NCBI GenBank assembly: GCA_036008465.1 | Contig: DASYNP010000053.1 | Span: 1-64,000 of the forward strand | Direction: 5' to 3' | Source of the DNA: DASPSM01 sp036008465 | Lineage (GTDB): Bacteria > Planctomycetota > Planctomycetia > Planctomycetales > Planctomycetaceae | DNA length: 64,000 nt | Shown here: positions 21,025 to 28,791 of the stretch, in pieces | Layout of the letters: every line of letters begins with the position of its first letter | Numbering within the stretch: position 1 is the first letter of the stretch | Notes under the pieces: generated by a model | Told to the model about the DNA's origin: nothing | Databases searched by the model: none | Seen by the model: the letters and a program-made list of their open reading frames with translations, nothing else | Position numbers and translations under genes: made by a program

Positions 21025-21885
21025 TCACTTCAAATACTGCGAATTCAGCTTGCCGCAGGACCAGAGCAGCCCGCGGGTCACCAGGTCGAGATATCGGGGG
21101 TCGGAAACGGTCTGGTTGTTGTGGCCGAGGGTCGTGGCGAAGACTTTGGTTGTTTCGTGGTAGTTGTTGGTCCAGACCACAACAAAGTCGGAAGTGGTTG
21201 GGCGGCGTCGGCGGTCGTAGGTCGTTTGCTTGCCGCGGGCCAGAGGCGTGGCCGTGTCGAGCAGTTTGCCGGTGAAGTTGTTGTACAACTCTTCCTTGAT
21301 CGTCTGCCAATTTGCGAGGCCGTGGGTGATCGGGCTGTCGGACGGGAGGAAGGTGACGGCGATCGGTTCCTGGGCCGCGTGCTTGGTGGTTTGCAAGCCG
21401 GTGAAGTCGAACCAGGGGGTGGATTTGGGCCAGCCTTCGCTCCGGTAGCTGTGCATGCCGCAGTGCAGAACCACCGCCGGGAGTCCGGCTCGATGCGGAG
21501 CCAGAATGCGCTCGATCAGGGCAACGTCTTTGACGTCTGAGCTGCATTCGTCGTGAATGACGACGTCGTAGCCGGCAGCCCAGTTGGGGTTGTCGTAAAC
21601 GGGATTGAGATGCTTCGTCGTCGTGTCCGGATCGTACGCGATGACGACTTCCACGCGCGCCCGCTCGGAGATGCCTTTCTTGAGAATGTCCTTCTGCGCT
21701 TCGTAGTCATGGCAGCAGCCGCCGAGCACGAGCAGCGCACGCAGTGGCTTGGTACCCGAGTCATCGGCCGCACGGGTCGGCGTTGCAACGAAGAGGGCTG
21801 CGATGGCGGTCAGTGTTATCAGCATCAGGGCGCGGCAGCGACGCACCTCGAACTGACGGACACAGAGTGGACGATCAGATTTCAT
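21025..21885 (-). CDS. Secreted ThuA-like domain protein
   Basis: The 286-residue protein has a signal peptide (about residues 18-40, LMLITLTAIAALFVATPTRA). The mature part fits the ThuA (trehalose utilisation) glutamine-amidotransferase-like fold: ALLVLGGCCHDYEAQKDILK at the start, VVIHDECSSDVKD, PAVVLHCGMHSYR with a cysteine at the GATase-like elbow, SPWFDFTGLQ-like text, and the terminal HNNQTVSDPRYLDLVTRGLLW typical of planctomycete ThuA proteins. These are widespread in planctomycetes near sugar-oxidoreductase genes and are thought to act in carbohydrate turnover; no biochemical role is established. Here no oxidoreductase is adjacent. Confidence 0.85.
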   Translation of the reverse strand: MKSDRPLCVRQFEVRRCRALMLITLTAIAALFVATPTRAADDSGTKPLRALLVLGGCCHDYEAQKDILKKGISERARVEVVIAYDPDTTTKHLNPVYDNPNWAAGYDVVIHDECSSDVKDVALIERILAPHRAGLPAVVLHCGMHSYRSEGWPKSTPWFDFTGLQTTKHAAQEPIAVTFLPSDSPITHGLANWQTIKEELYNNFTGKLLDTATPLARGKQTTYDRRRRPTTSDFVVVWTNNYHETTKVFATTLGHNNQTVSDPRYLDLVTRGLLWSCGKLNSQYLK

Positions 21886-22363
21886 GGCGCGTCTCCAAAG
21901 GGAGGGCGAAGGTCCCGCTGAGCCGGTTTATCGTTACGAAGGGCACGGCTCGGCGGGAGTCCCGCCCTCCCGAAATCAAAGCTGCGAAGCTCAACTTACA
22001 GCGCGCGAAGGGGCCAATCAACTCGCCGCCGCCCGAGGCCCTATGCTGCGCAAAGGCAGAAATACCGTTTGCTTCGGGGTTTGCCGCAATTTCGACAATT
22101 CCCCTACAGGCCGTCAAACCGCGTAATCTAGGAGAGTTTATCAACTGACTTAAGTTGCTTTCACTGCCCGCGCTACGGCACGTCGATAGAACCCGATGGC
22201 TTGACTCCTGCCGTCAGGGGACGGCATTGGGCCGCGATCCTGAGCATGGGACGCGAACCGGCCCGAGCGCCGGTTCGACCCGCCGACTCGTTTCGCTCGC
22301 GCCCTACAGAGAGCTTCTTTGAGATCGGACGGGCCAGAAATCAGCAATTTGAAGGGAAGGCCG
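21886..22363. other. Intergenic gap upstream of the BBP7 gene
   Basis: About 480 bp between divergent genes. It contains a small GGCGGGA-G-TCCCGCC palindrome near 21954-21968 of the kind scattered through planctomycete intergenic DNA. I see no gene, RNA or clear promoter pair. Confidence 0.4.
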
Positions 22364-23809
22364 ATGAGCAAAGGATTGCTCGCCTCCGTCGCCATGGTAT
22401 TGGCTGGCGCCAGCGCGGCGTTAGCCCAGGGTCCGGTCGTTGGGACCGGCGCGCCGGTTCCCGTGATGACCGCCCCGACTGGGCCCGTTTCGTTGGAGCA
22501 ACCGCTCATGGGCCCGCCTCCCGGTCCAGGATACGGAGCGCCGATGGCTCCGGCGTACGGACCGCCCACGGGAGATTCCTACTCGCTCAACGGCAACTGT
22601 TTCGACGGCTGCAATCCGTGCGACTGCGAACGTGTCTGGGCGCGAGCCGAGTACTTGTTGTGGTGGACGAAGTCGAGCCCGACTCCCACCCCACTGGCGA
22701 CCAGCGTTGCGGCCGGCACTCCGACCGGTGGTACTCCGGTTCCCGGCGCGATCGGCGGAGCGGGCACCACGGTGGACATCGGAGGCGGAGACGTCGACCT
22801 GGGGACGCGGCAGGGTGTCAAAGGGACGATCGGCTTTTGGTTCGACCGAGGCCACACAGTCGGCATGGAAGGCACGTATTTCTACTTGGGAACGGTCAGC
22901 GAGAGTCAGAGCGACGTCTCCCTGGGAGGGGCTGCGTCGCCGACCTTGCAGACGCCGTTTTTCGACGTGACAGGCTCCTTCACCGGTGGTACTCCCGGCG
23001 CGAGCGCCATGCTGCCCGCCCTGGCCACGCTGTTTGCGGTTCCCGGTGGACTGAGTGGGAACCTGATCACGCACGATTCGTTGAACCTCGTGAGCCGCCT
23101 GCAAGGAGCCGACGGCTACGGATTGTTCAACATCACCCAGGGGGGGCGGACGCGCTGGGACTTCCTGTTCGGTTTTCGCTGGCTCGCCTTGGGAGAAGAC
23201 CTGGACTACACGTCGACCAACCAAACCAATAACCAAGCCCCGTCGCACGTCATCTTCAATACGTTCGACTCGTTCAGCGCAAGCAACAACTTCTACGGTG
23301 GTCTGCTCGGCGTCCGCTTTGAAAGCTCTCCGGACGACGGTCGCGGCGGCTGGCGCGGCGGCTTCTACTATCGGGCCGACTTCAAACTTGCACTCGGCGA
23401 CACGGTCGAACGCAACGACATCAACGGGGCGACGCAAACGAACCTGGGCAATCCATTGCTCGGCGCTCCTGTCACCTACGCGGGGGGAGCCTTCACGCAA
23501 CTCAGCAACCTGGGCGGCCACGACTCCGACCACTTTGCCGTGCTGCCCGAGGTCGATTTGACGGCCGGCTATGCTGTCAACACGTGGTTCCGGGTCTTCG
23601 TCGGTTATGACTTTCTCTACATCAGCGACGTCACCCGCCCCGGCAACCAGATCGACGGCGCTGTGAATCTCTTCCGCACGGCGCTGGTGCAGCAAGCCAA
23701 CCCGCCGATCGCCGCCCCAGCCACGGACCCGTCACGCCCGGCCTTCAGCGCGGCCCAGTCGTCCTTCTGGGCGCAGGGCCTGAACCTGGGCGCGGAAATT
23801 CGGTTCTAA
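22364..23809 (+). CDS. BBP7 family outer-membrane beta-barrel protein
   Basis: From the ATG at 22364, preceded by GAAGGGAAGG, the protein is 481 residues. A signal peptide (residues 1-22, ending ALAQ) leads to a Pro/Gly-rich spacer, a Cys-containing stretch (NGNCFDGCNPCDCE), and the family signature RVWARAEYLLWWTKS around residue 90. The remainder is alternating strands rich in aromatic and Gly residues (FWFDRGHTVGMEGTYFYLG, FRWLALGEDLDYTS, GGFYYRADFKLALGD, GYAVNTWFRVFVGYDFLYIS) and ends in aliphatic-Phe (GAEIRF), as expected of a barrel inserted by the BAM machinery. BBP7 is a planctomycete-specific family. Function is presumed porin or structural; nothing here shows substrate. Confidence 0.88.
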   Translation: MSKGLLASVAMVLAGASAALAQGPVVGTGAPVPVMTAPTGPVSLEQPLMGPPPGPGYGAPMAPAYGPPTGDSYSLNGNCFDGCNPCDCERVWARAEYLLWWTKSSPTPTPLATSVAAGTPTGGTPVPGAIGGAGTTVDIGGGDVDLGTRQGVKGTIGFWFDRGHTVGMEGTYFYLGTVSESQSDVSLGGAASPTLQTPFFDVTGSFTGGTPGASAMLPALATLFAVPGGLSGNLITHDSLNLVSRLQGADGYGLFNITQGGRTRWDFLFGFRWLALGEDLDYTSTNQTNNQAPSHVIFNTFDSFSASNNFYGGLLGVRFESSPDDGRGGWRGGFYYRADFKLALGDTVERNDINGATQTNLGNPLLGAPVTYAGGAFTQLSNLGGHDSDHFAVLPEVDLTAGYAVNTWFRVFVGYDFLYISDVTRPGNQIDGAVNLFRTALVQQANPPIAAPATDPSRPAFSAAQSSFWAQGLNLGAEIRF

Positions 23810-23839
23810 CCCAACGGCTAACGGATCCGGCAAACAGTT

Positions 23840-24271
23840 TTACGGCTTGGCTCGCTTGAATGTTCGCAGCGTGTGACCCGTTCCCGGCTTGGAGGCAAAT
23901 TCCGTGGGACGCTCCTTGCCCGGTTTGGCCACACAGCTCAGCAGCGTATCGCCGTCGAGCTTGTAGATGCCCTTGATCTGCTTGCCGTCTGGCAGCGTGT
24001 CGGTTGCTTCGTTCGGCGTGCGCGTCACGTCAACGTTGAAAGGGATTTGGTTCGCGAGGACCTGATCCTTGAAAAAGACCGAGTGCTTGCCGTCTTTGAT
24101 CACAACGCGAATCTTGCTCACCAGGTCGGCAGGAGTCGGCTTGCCGTCAGTCACCGCGGAGACGAGCTGCCAGGTTCCCTCGAATCGCTTCGCGGCAGCC
24201 TTGGACGCGTCTTCAGCTGGGTTGCCCGCTGCCGCCAGCACGGCCAACGTCACGACGAGATGCTTGGACAT
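23840..24271 (-). CDS. Secreted TIGR03067 domain protein
   Basis: The product is 143 residues from the ATG at 24271. A short signal peptide (KHLVVTLAVLAAAGNPAE) is followed by the TIGR03067 pattern: RFEGTWQLVSAVTDGKPTP, VVIKDGKHSVFF, GKQIKGIYKLDGDTLLSCVA, PTEFASKPGTGHTLRTFKR. This small lipocalin-like domain is strongly expanded in planctomycetes and has no assigned function. It converges with the BBP7 gene, whose stop is 30 bp away. Confidence 0.85.
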   Translation of the reverse strand: MSKHLVVTLAVLAAAGNPAEDASKAAAKRFEGTWQLVSAVTDGKPTPADLVSKIRVVIKDGKHSVFFKDQVLANQIPFNVDVTRTPNEATDTLPDGKQIKGIYKLDGDTLLSCVAKPGKERPTEFASKPGTGHTLRTFKRAKP

Positions 24272-24378
24272 GGTTGAGTTGCCCTCTTGGGTGCAACCGC
24301 GTGCCGGGGCCATTCAGAAGAAAAGAGCCACGGGACCCGAGCCACGTGGCGATAGGCGTGTTTAGACTGTTTGAAGAG

Positions 24379-24452
24379 TGGTCGTGGCAGGATTCGAACC
24401 TGCGACCCCATCGATGTGAGCGATGTGCGCTAACCAACTGCGCTACACGACC
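24379..24452 (-). tRNA. tRNA-Val(CAC)
   Basis: A complete 74-nt cloverleaf on the minus strand. The acceptor stem GGTCGTG pairs with CACGACC followed by discriminator A. The D stem is GCGC/GCGC with loop AGTTGGTTA. The anticodon stem is CATCG/CGATG with loop CTCACAT, giving anticodon CAC for valine codon GUG. The T stem is GCAGG/CCTGC with loop TTCGAAT. The 3' CCA is not encoded. oleD ends upstream on the same strand, 44 bp away. Confidence 0.95.
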
Positions 24453-24496
24453 TCTGGCCGAATTTTACAGCAGACGATGGGCCATCGGAAGCCCCG

Positions 24497-25507
24497 TTAG
24501 GGTGCCTGGCCGCTCCCAAGGCGTTTCAGCTCCGGCTCGAGGCGGCGCATTCCCTCCTCAACCGATACGAGGGGCTTGTAGCCGAAATCCCGCTCGGCGC
24601 GGGTGGTTTGATAAGAGTGCGAACCGCTGAGCTGCTGAGCGAGAAATCGCGTCATTGGCGGCTCGGCCGACAAGCGGAACGTCCAGTAAATCGTTTCGCC
24701 CAATCCGCCGAGAGCGCCAGCCACTCCGCTTGAAATCGATTTGCGGACTGGAGCCAGGCCGGCCAGCGACAGCAATTCGTCGATCCAATTCCAAAGATTC
24801 ACCGGCTCGAGTTCGTTGATGAAATAAGCTTTGCCGGCAACCGGGGAGCCGACCTGCAGAGCGTCGGCGGCCTGCAAGTGGGCGGCCGCAGCGTTCTCGA
24901 CGTACGACATCGAAATCACGTTCTGGCCTTTGCCAACCCGCCGCAGGCGACCCGATTTCGCTCGGGCAATCAGACGGGGGATGAGCTGTCTGTCCCGCGG
25001 ACCCCAAATCAGATGCGGGCGCAGAGAAACTGTGGCCAGGCCGTCACGACTATTGGCCGCAAGCACTTCTTGCTCCGCCAGCGCCTTGCTGCGCGGATAG
25101 TGACACAGATAGCGCGACGCATACGGATAGCTTTCGTCGACATTCAGGTGATCCGCTCCGTCGTAGATTACGCTGGGAGAGCTGGTATAAACGAGCCGCG
25201 GAACACCACGCTTGCGGCACGCGTCGAGAACGTTCCGAGTTCCGAGCGTATTGGTCTCGTAGTAGAGCGTCCACGGTCCCCAAATTCCGGGGACAGCCGC
25301 AATGTGGAAAACGGTTTCGATCTCGCGGCAAGCTCGCTCGACGCTTTCGGGATCGCGGATGTCGCCTCTCTGCCATTCCACCCCCAATTCGTCGAGCCGC
25401 GGATTTGGATTGCGCGAAAACACCCGCACCGTGTCGCCACGGGCGACGAGTTGCTCGGTGACGTAGAGACCGAGGAATCCCGCGCCGCCGGTCACCAGCG
25501 CCTTCAT
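24497..25507 (-). CDS. oleD: NAD(P)-dependent epimerase/dehydrogenase, OleD-like
   Basis: The 336-residue extended short-chain dehydrogenase has TGGAGFLG (6-13), TSSPSVIYDG (108-117) and the active-site pair Tyr137/Lys141 in YPRSK. OleD reduces the 2-alkyl-3-keto acid made by OleA to the 2-alkyl-3-hydroxy acid in long-chain olefin synthesis; the TSSPSV motif and the position directly after an OleC-like gene point to that role. Its start overlaps the oleC stop by four bases (ATGA), so translation is coupled. General 3-beta-hydroxysteroid dehydrogenase-like proteins look similar, so without oleA the call is by context. It is cytoplasmic with no signal. Confidence 0.75.
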   Translation of the reverse strand: MKALVTGGAGFLGLYVTEQLVARGDTVRVFSRNPNPRLDELGVEWQRGDIRDPESVERACREIETVFHIAAVPGIWGPWTLYYETNTLGTRNVLDACRKRGVPRLVYTSSPSVIYDGADHLNVDESYPYASRYLCHYPRSKALAEQEVLAANSRDGLATVSLRPHLIWGPRDRQLIPRLIARAKSGRLRRVGKGQNVISMSYVENAAAAHLQAADALQVGSPVAGKAYFINELEPVNLWNWIDELLSLAGLAPVRKSISSGVAGALGGLGETIYWTFRLSAEPPMTRFLAQQLSGSHSYQTTRAERDFGYKPLVSVEEGMRRLEPELKRLGSGQAP

Positions 25508-27282
25508 GGCTGCCCGTGCAACGCATTGGCGGCCCAGAGAGACAGCCGCTCGCGATTGATCTTGGAATTGTGACGCACGTCCACCGGCAGCGAACGGTGG
25601 AACAAGACGGTGTGAATGTCGAGCGTCAGCGGATTGGCCGCCGCAAGATCCCGCAATTCGCCGGCGAATTTTTGCCGATCCGCGTTGCGCCAGGGAAACT
25701 GCTTCTTGCGAGGTTCCACAATGATCACCGGAGTCTGATCACCGGCCTGCCCGGGTTCCCGTTTGCGAATCACTCCGACGAGTGCGCTGCGGGCCACGCG
25801 GGGGTGTTCATTGAAAATTGCCTCGCACGGCTCGGTGAAGAGCGATCCCTTGGCGGTCGTCACGATGTGCGACTTGCGGCCGCAATACCAGACCCGGCCT
25901 TGATGATCCAAGTAACCGACGTCTCCCATGCGATGCCAGAACGGAACAGGCGCCCTGGGATCGTGGTCCTCATGCGGATCGGCGATTTTCGCCTCGGCCT
26001 CTGCCTGCGGTCGGCGCACGTAGCTGCGAGTGACGCTGGGTCCCTGCACGATAATCTCGCCGATTTGCCCGGCCGGAAGCTCACGGGCCATCGACATGGT
26101 GGCGATCGGGCCGTGGTTAATTTCGATGATTTTGATGGTGACGCCCGGAAACGGCCGCCCGACGCAGGTTCCCGCTCCGGTGCGGGTCCGTTCGGCGGTT
26201 TCCTCGAGAACCTCGCGGCTCGAGATCGAGGCGACTGGCAGCGCCTCGGTCGCGCCGTAGGGCGTGTAGACCTCCGCACACGGACAGCCGGCGTCGGCGG
26301 CACCCACAGATCGAGCCAGCGCGGGAAGCGGCCGGGTTGAGACCTCTGCGTGGCGGTCGTCCTGAAGCAAATCGGTCAGACGCTCGAGCAGGCTGACAGG
26401 CACCGGGGCGCCTGCCGAGAATGCTCGCCGCAGCGATCGCAGGCGCAGCTGATGCTCCTCGCAGTAGGTCACGACGCGTTCCCAAAGGGCCGGCGAACCG
26501 AACGACTGAGTGACCGTTTGATCCTCGATCGCCTCAATGATCCGCGCAGGATTGGCCCTGGCCGGCTTGGAGGGATTCATTTGCGGGACGACCGTGGTCG
26601 TGCCCATCGCGGCATTAAACAGCCCGAACAACGGAAACCCCGAAAGATCGACTCCGCCGGGCTGGATTTCAAATTGATCGCGGATCAGATCGACCTGGGC
26701 ATTGAACATGCCGTGCTCGTAGATGACGCCCTTGGCCGGGCCGGTACTGCCGCTGGTAAAGATCACTGCGGCCGGATCGGTGGCTTTCACCGCGACTGTC
26801 TCAAACGGCTGCCAGGGTGTGCGCGCCAGGCGCCGATAGGTGGGTCCGCTCGACAACCAGGGCGAGCCCACAGTCAGGTTGAAGCGGGCCCGGCGGAAGC
26901 GTTTGCGATTCGCGATTCGCACCGCGTGCACGATCGGTATGGCGAGAAATCCCTCGGGCTCGACCTCTTCCAGGCAGTCGAGCATCGGGGCCATTCCCAT
27001 GCCCGGATCGATCAACACGATCACGGCACCCGCCTTGAACGCGGCAAACACCAGCGAGACGAACTCAATACCGAACCGCACCATCAGCACGAGCCGCGTG
27101 CCCGGAACGACGCCCCGCTCGCAGAGCCCGCGAGCGAGCAGATCGCTTTCCCGGTCGAGCTGCCGGAAGGTCACGTGCGAATAGGCCGCCCGGCCCAGCG
27201 CATCGCGTCCCGCGACGGCGACGACCGCCCGGGCATCGGGGATTTGCTCGGCTATCTGCTTCAATCGCAGCGCGATGTTCAT
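25504..27282 (-). CDS. oleC: AMP-forming ligase, OleC-like beta-lactone synthetase
   Basis: An adenylate-forming enzyme of 592 residues from the ATG at 27282, or 596 from a GTG at 27294. The AMP-binding loop FTSGSTGPAKG is at about 179-189 in the longer numbering. FPLFGLFNAAMGTTTVVPQM and YGATEALPVASI are the variants found in OleC-type enzymes rather than in typical acyl-CoA ligases. HRMGDVGYLDHQGRVWYCGRK holds the hinge. OleC converts syn-beta-hydroxy acids to cis-beta-lactones with ATP, which OleB then decarboxylates to olefins. A low-complexity insertion lies at about 313-340. It overlaps oleD and begins about 15-28 bp after the stop of an fhcC-like gene. oleA and oleB are not in this window. 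Confidence 0.8.
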   Translation of the reverse strand: MNIALRLKQIAEQIPDARAVVAVAGRDALGRAAYSHVTFRQLDRESDLLARGLCERGVVPGTRLVLMVRFGIEFVSLVFAAFKAGAVIVLIDPGMGMAPMLDCLEEVEPEGFLAIPIVHAVRIANRKRFRRARFNLTVGSPWLSSGPTYRRLARTPWQPFETVAVKATDPAAVIFTSGSTGPAKGVIYEHGMFNAQVDLIRDQFEIQPGGVDLSGFPLFGLFNAAMGTTTVVPQMNPSKPARANPARIIEAIEDQTVTQSFGSPALWERVVTYCEEHQLRLRSLRRAFSAGAPVPVSLLERLTDLLQDDRHAEVSTRPLPALARSVGAADAGCPCAEVYTPYGATEALPVASISSREVLEETAERTRTGAGTCVGRPFPGVTIKIIEINHGPIATMSMARELPAGQIGEIIVQGPSVTRSYVRRPQAEAEAKIADPHEDHDPRAPVPFWHRMGDVGYLDHQGRVWYCGRKSHIVTTAKGSLFTEPCEAIFNEHPRVARSALVGVIRKREPGQAGDQTPVIIVEPRKKQFPWRNADRQKFAGELRDLAAANPLTLDIHTVLFHRSLPVDVRHNSKINRERLSLWAANALHGQP

Positions 27283-27309
27283 CGAGTTCGACACGCGATT
27301 TCACGGAAC

Positions 27310-28134
27310 TCACGAGGAAGCACGGATCAGGATCTCTCCCTTTCCGAGCTCGAGAAAGTCCCCGCAGTATCGCTGATAATCGGCGCCGAAGCACTCTTCG
27401 GGAACAAAAAAGCCCATCTCGCGCAGACGCAGCAGATAAAACCGCAGAAAGAGGGGCCGCGAAATGCCCGCGGGCTTGAACGTGGGCAGCAATTTCGGCG
27501 AAGAGTGGGTGCCGAGCAAGCCGATCGTGCCGCGCTTCATGCCGGCGCCTGGCCGGATGCCAACCTCGCCGAACAGCAGGATCGAGCCGGCGATCAGGTC
27601 GAAGCCGGGTGCGTCTCCTGCTCGACCGCCGACTGCGATCAGGCCGCGCCGCATGGTGTGGCCGATCTCGTTGCCGGCATCGCCGTCAATCAGGATTTCG
27701 CCGCCGGTCATCCCCCGGCGACCGCCTCGATAGACGGCTCCGACGAGATTTCCAGCATTCCCACGAACGTGAATCCGCCCGCCATGCATTTCGGCGCCCA
27801 CCCAGTCGTCGGCATTGCCGCTTACGACAATTTCGCCGCCGCGCATCTGGACGCCGAGGTGCATGCCCGCATTCCCCTCGACACGAATTCTTCCTTCCTT
27901 CCACTGCGCGCCGATGAGCTTGACCTTTGAGCAGTCGCCTTCCCAGACGATCTCGATGTCCGCCGCGCTGCCGGCGACATCGAAGAACTCCCCGAGCGGA
28001 ACCTGCGCGTTGCCATATTGGATTGGCGTGTGCCGAACCTTGTCTGCCGATTGCTCGCGCACGGTTTCGAGCTGGACGCTATCGACCTCCAGGGGGATTG
28101 AGTTCTGTTGCTTCAGTCGGAGGACCAGCGGCAT
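27310..28134 (-). CDS. fhcC: Formylmethanofuran dehydrogenase subunit C-like protein (FhcC)
   Basis: The product is 274 residues from the ATG at 28134. The centre is a right-handed beta-helix of repeated G-x-x-G turns: GRIRVEGNAGMHLGVQM, GEIVVSGNADDWVGAEM, GRIHVRGNAGNLVGAVY, GEILIDGDAGNEIGHTM and RAGDAPGFDLIAGSILLFG. This is the fold and repeat of FwdC/FmdC and of FhcC, the C subunit of the formyltransferase/hydrolase complex that moves C1 units on tetrahydromethanopterin in methylotrophs and planctomycetes. The C-terminal segment (FLRFYLLRLREMGF, GDFLELGKGEILIR) is also family-like. No FhcA, B or D gene lies in the window; instead the gene leads an apparent operon with oleC and oleD. A glutamate synthase alpha-type C domain shares this helix but is less similar in its ends. 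Confidence 0.8.
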   Translation of the reverse strand: MPLVLRLKQQNSIPLEVDSVQLETVREQSADKVRHTPIQYGNAQVPLGEFFDVAGSAADIEIVWEGDCSKVKLIGAQWKEGRIRVEGNAGMHLGVQMRGGEIVVSGNADDWVGAEMHGGRIHVRGNAGNLVGAVYRGGRRGMTGGEILIDGDAGNEIGHTMRRGLIAVGGRAGDAPGFDLIAGSILLFGEVGIRPGAGMKRGTIGLLGTHSSPKLLPTFKPAGISRPLFLRFYLLRLREMGFFVPEECFGADYQRYCGDFLELGKGEILIRASS

Positions 28135-28382
28135 CGCGCCACTTCTACGGCTTGCCCGAGTGGGACGCAATTGATGCGGAACGTTTGCGTCACGCCGAAC
28201 CCGGCCGAATGGGCCAGGGAGGGACCGGCTGTGGTCGCTCTTCAGATCGGGACTACTGCGTGATCGCTAGCTCAACCGAAGTGTCCCGTCCCATATCTCC
28301 TCTGACTGTAAATCTTCTGTCCTCCAGCAGTTATGGTGGGACAACTTTGCAATTATGAAGATGTCCCACGACAAGCAAGACG

Positions 28383-28456
28383 AGTCCCGTCCCACGGAAT
28401 CAGTCCCGTCCCGTTGAATCAGTCCCGTCCACCGAATCAGTCCCGTCCCGGCAATC
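28383..28456. repeat. 18-19 nt tandem array, AGTCCCGTCCC cluster 2
   Basis: Four consecutive units of 19, 19, 18 and 18 nt, each starting AGTCCCGTCC and ending AATC (for example AGTCCCGTCCCGTTGAATC). Units differ at two to four central bases. There is no spacer, so it is a tandem repeat and not CRISPR-like. The core matches cluster 1 at 165-291, about 28 kb away. Confidence 0.85.
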
Positions 28457-28489
28457 GGCCGCAGGCCCAACTTGCCGTCTCCTCCAGGG

Positions 28490-28520
28490 GGTGGGTCAAC
28501 TACTTTGGTGGGTCAACTAC
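28490..28520. repeat. 14-nt direct repeat GGTGGGTCAACTAC
   Basis: GGTGGGTCAACTAC occurs at 28490-28503 and again at 28507-28520 with three bases between, a period of 17. A weaker related string (CCCGACCCACCGG) follows. It is non-coding. Confidence 0.7.
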
Positions 28521-28791
28521 CTATTGAAACAAAGTGTCCCGACCCACCGGACAGTAACTGTCCAACCCGCGCCACGGACGATTCAAAGTGCCCTTGGGCA
28601 GCGGCTCGACGGTGCCGTTCCCGGATCCATGCCCCATTGTAACAGGAAAAACGCAGGCGGCCGAGACCGGGTTTCCACGTCCCTAGAAACAACCTGAGAA
28701 CTAAACGGCATTTAGCTAATCAACTCCCCTCCCCTTTGTTTGGCCCAATCAAACGGTTTCCCAGCGTCAAAGTCGTTTTCGATTTGCGGAC

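Larger units (their letters stand above)
28135..28791. other. Repeat-rich non-coding gap upstream of fhcC
   Basis: About 650 bp without a gene. It holds the tandem AGTCCCGTCCC array and a tandem GGTGGGTCAACTAC pair, listed separately, with a lone TCCCGTCCC at 28283-28291. Promoters for fhcC (minus strand) would have to lie at its left end; no clear pair of boxes is visible. Confidence 0.5.

Noticed and set aside
26350..27930. 526-codon plus-strand frame across oleC and fhcC
   Set aside because: It runs through two recognised genes and resembles nothing known.
28383..28456. Possible CRISPR-like array (four similar units)
   Set aside because: The units are tandem with no spacers, vary internally and have no cas genes nearby.
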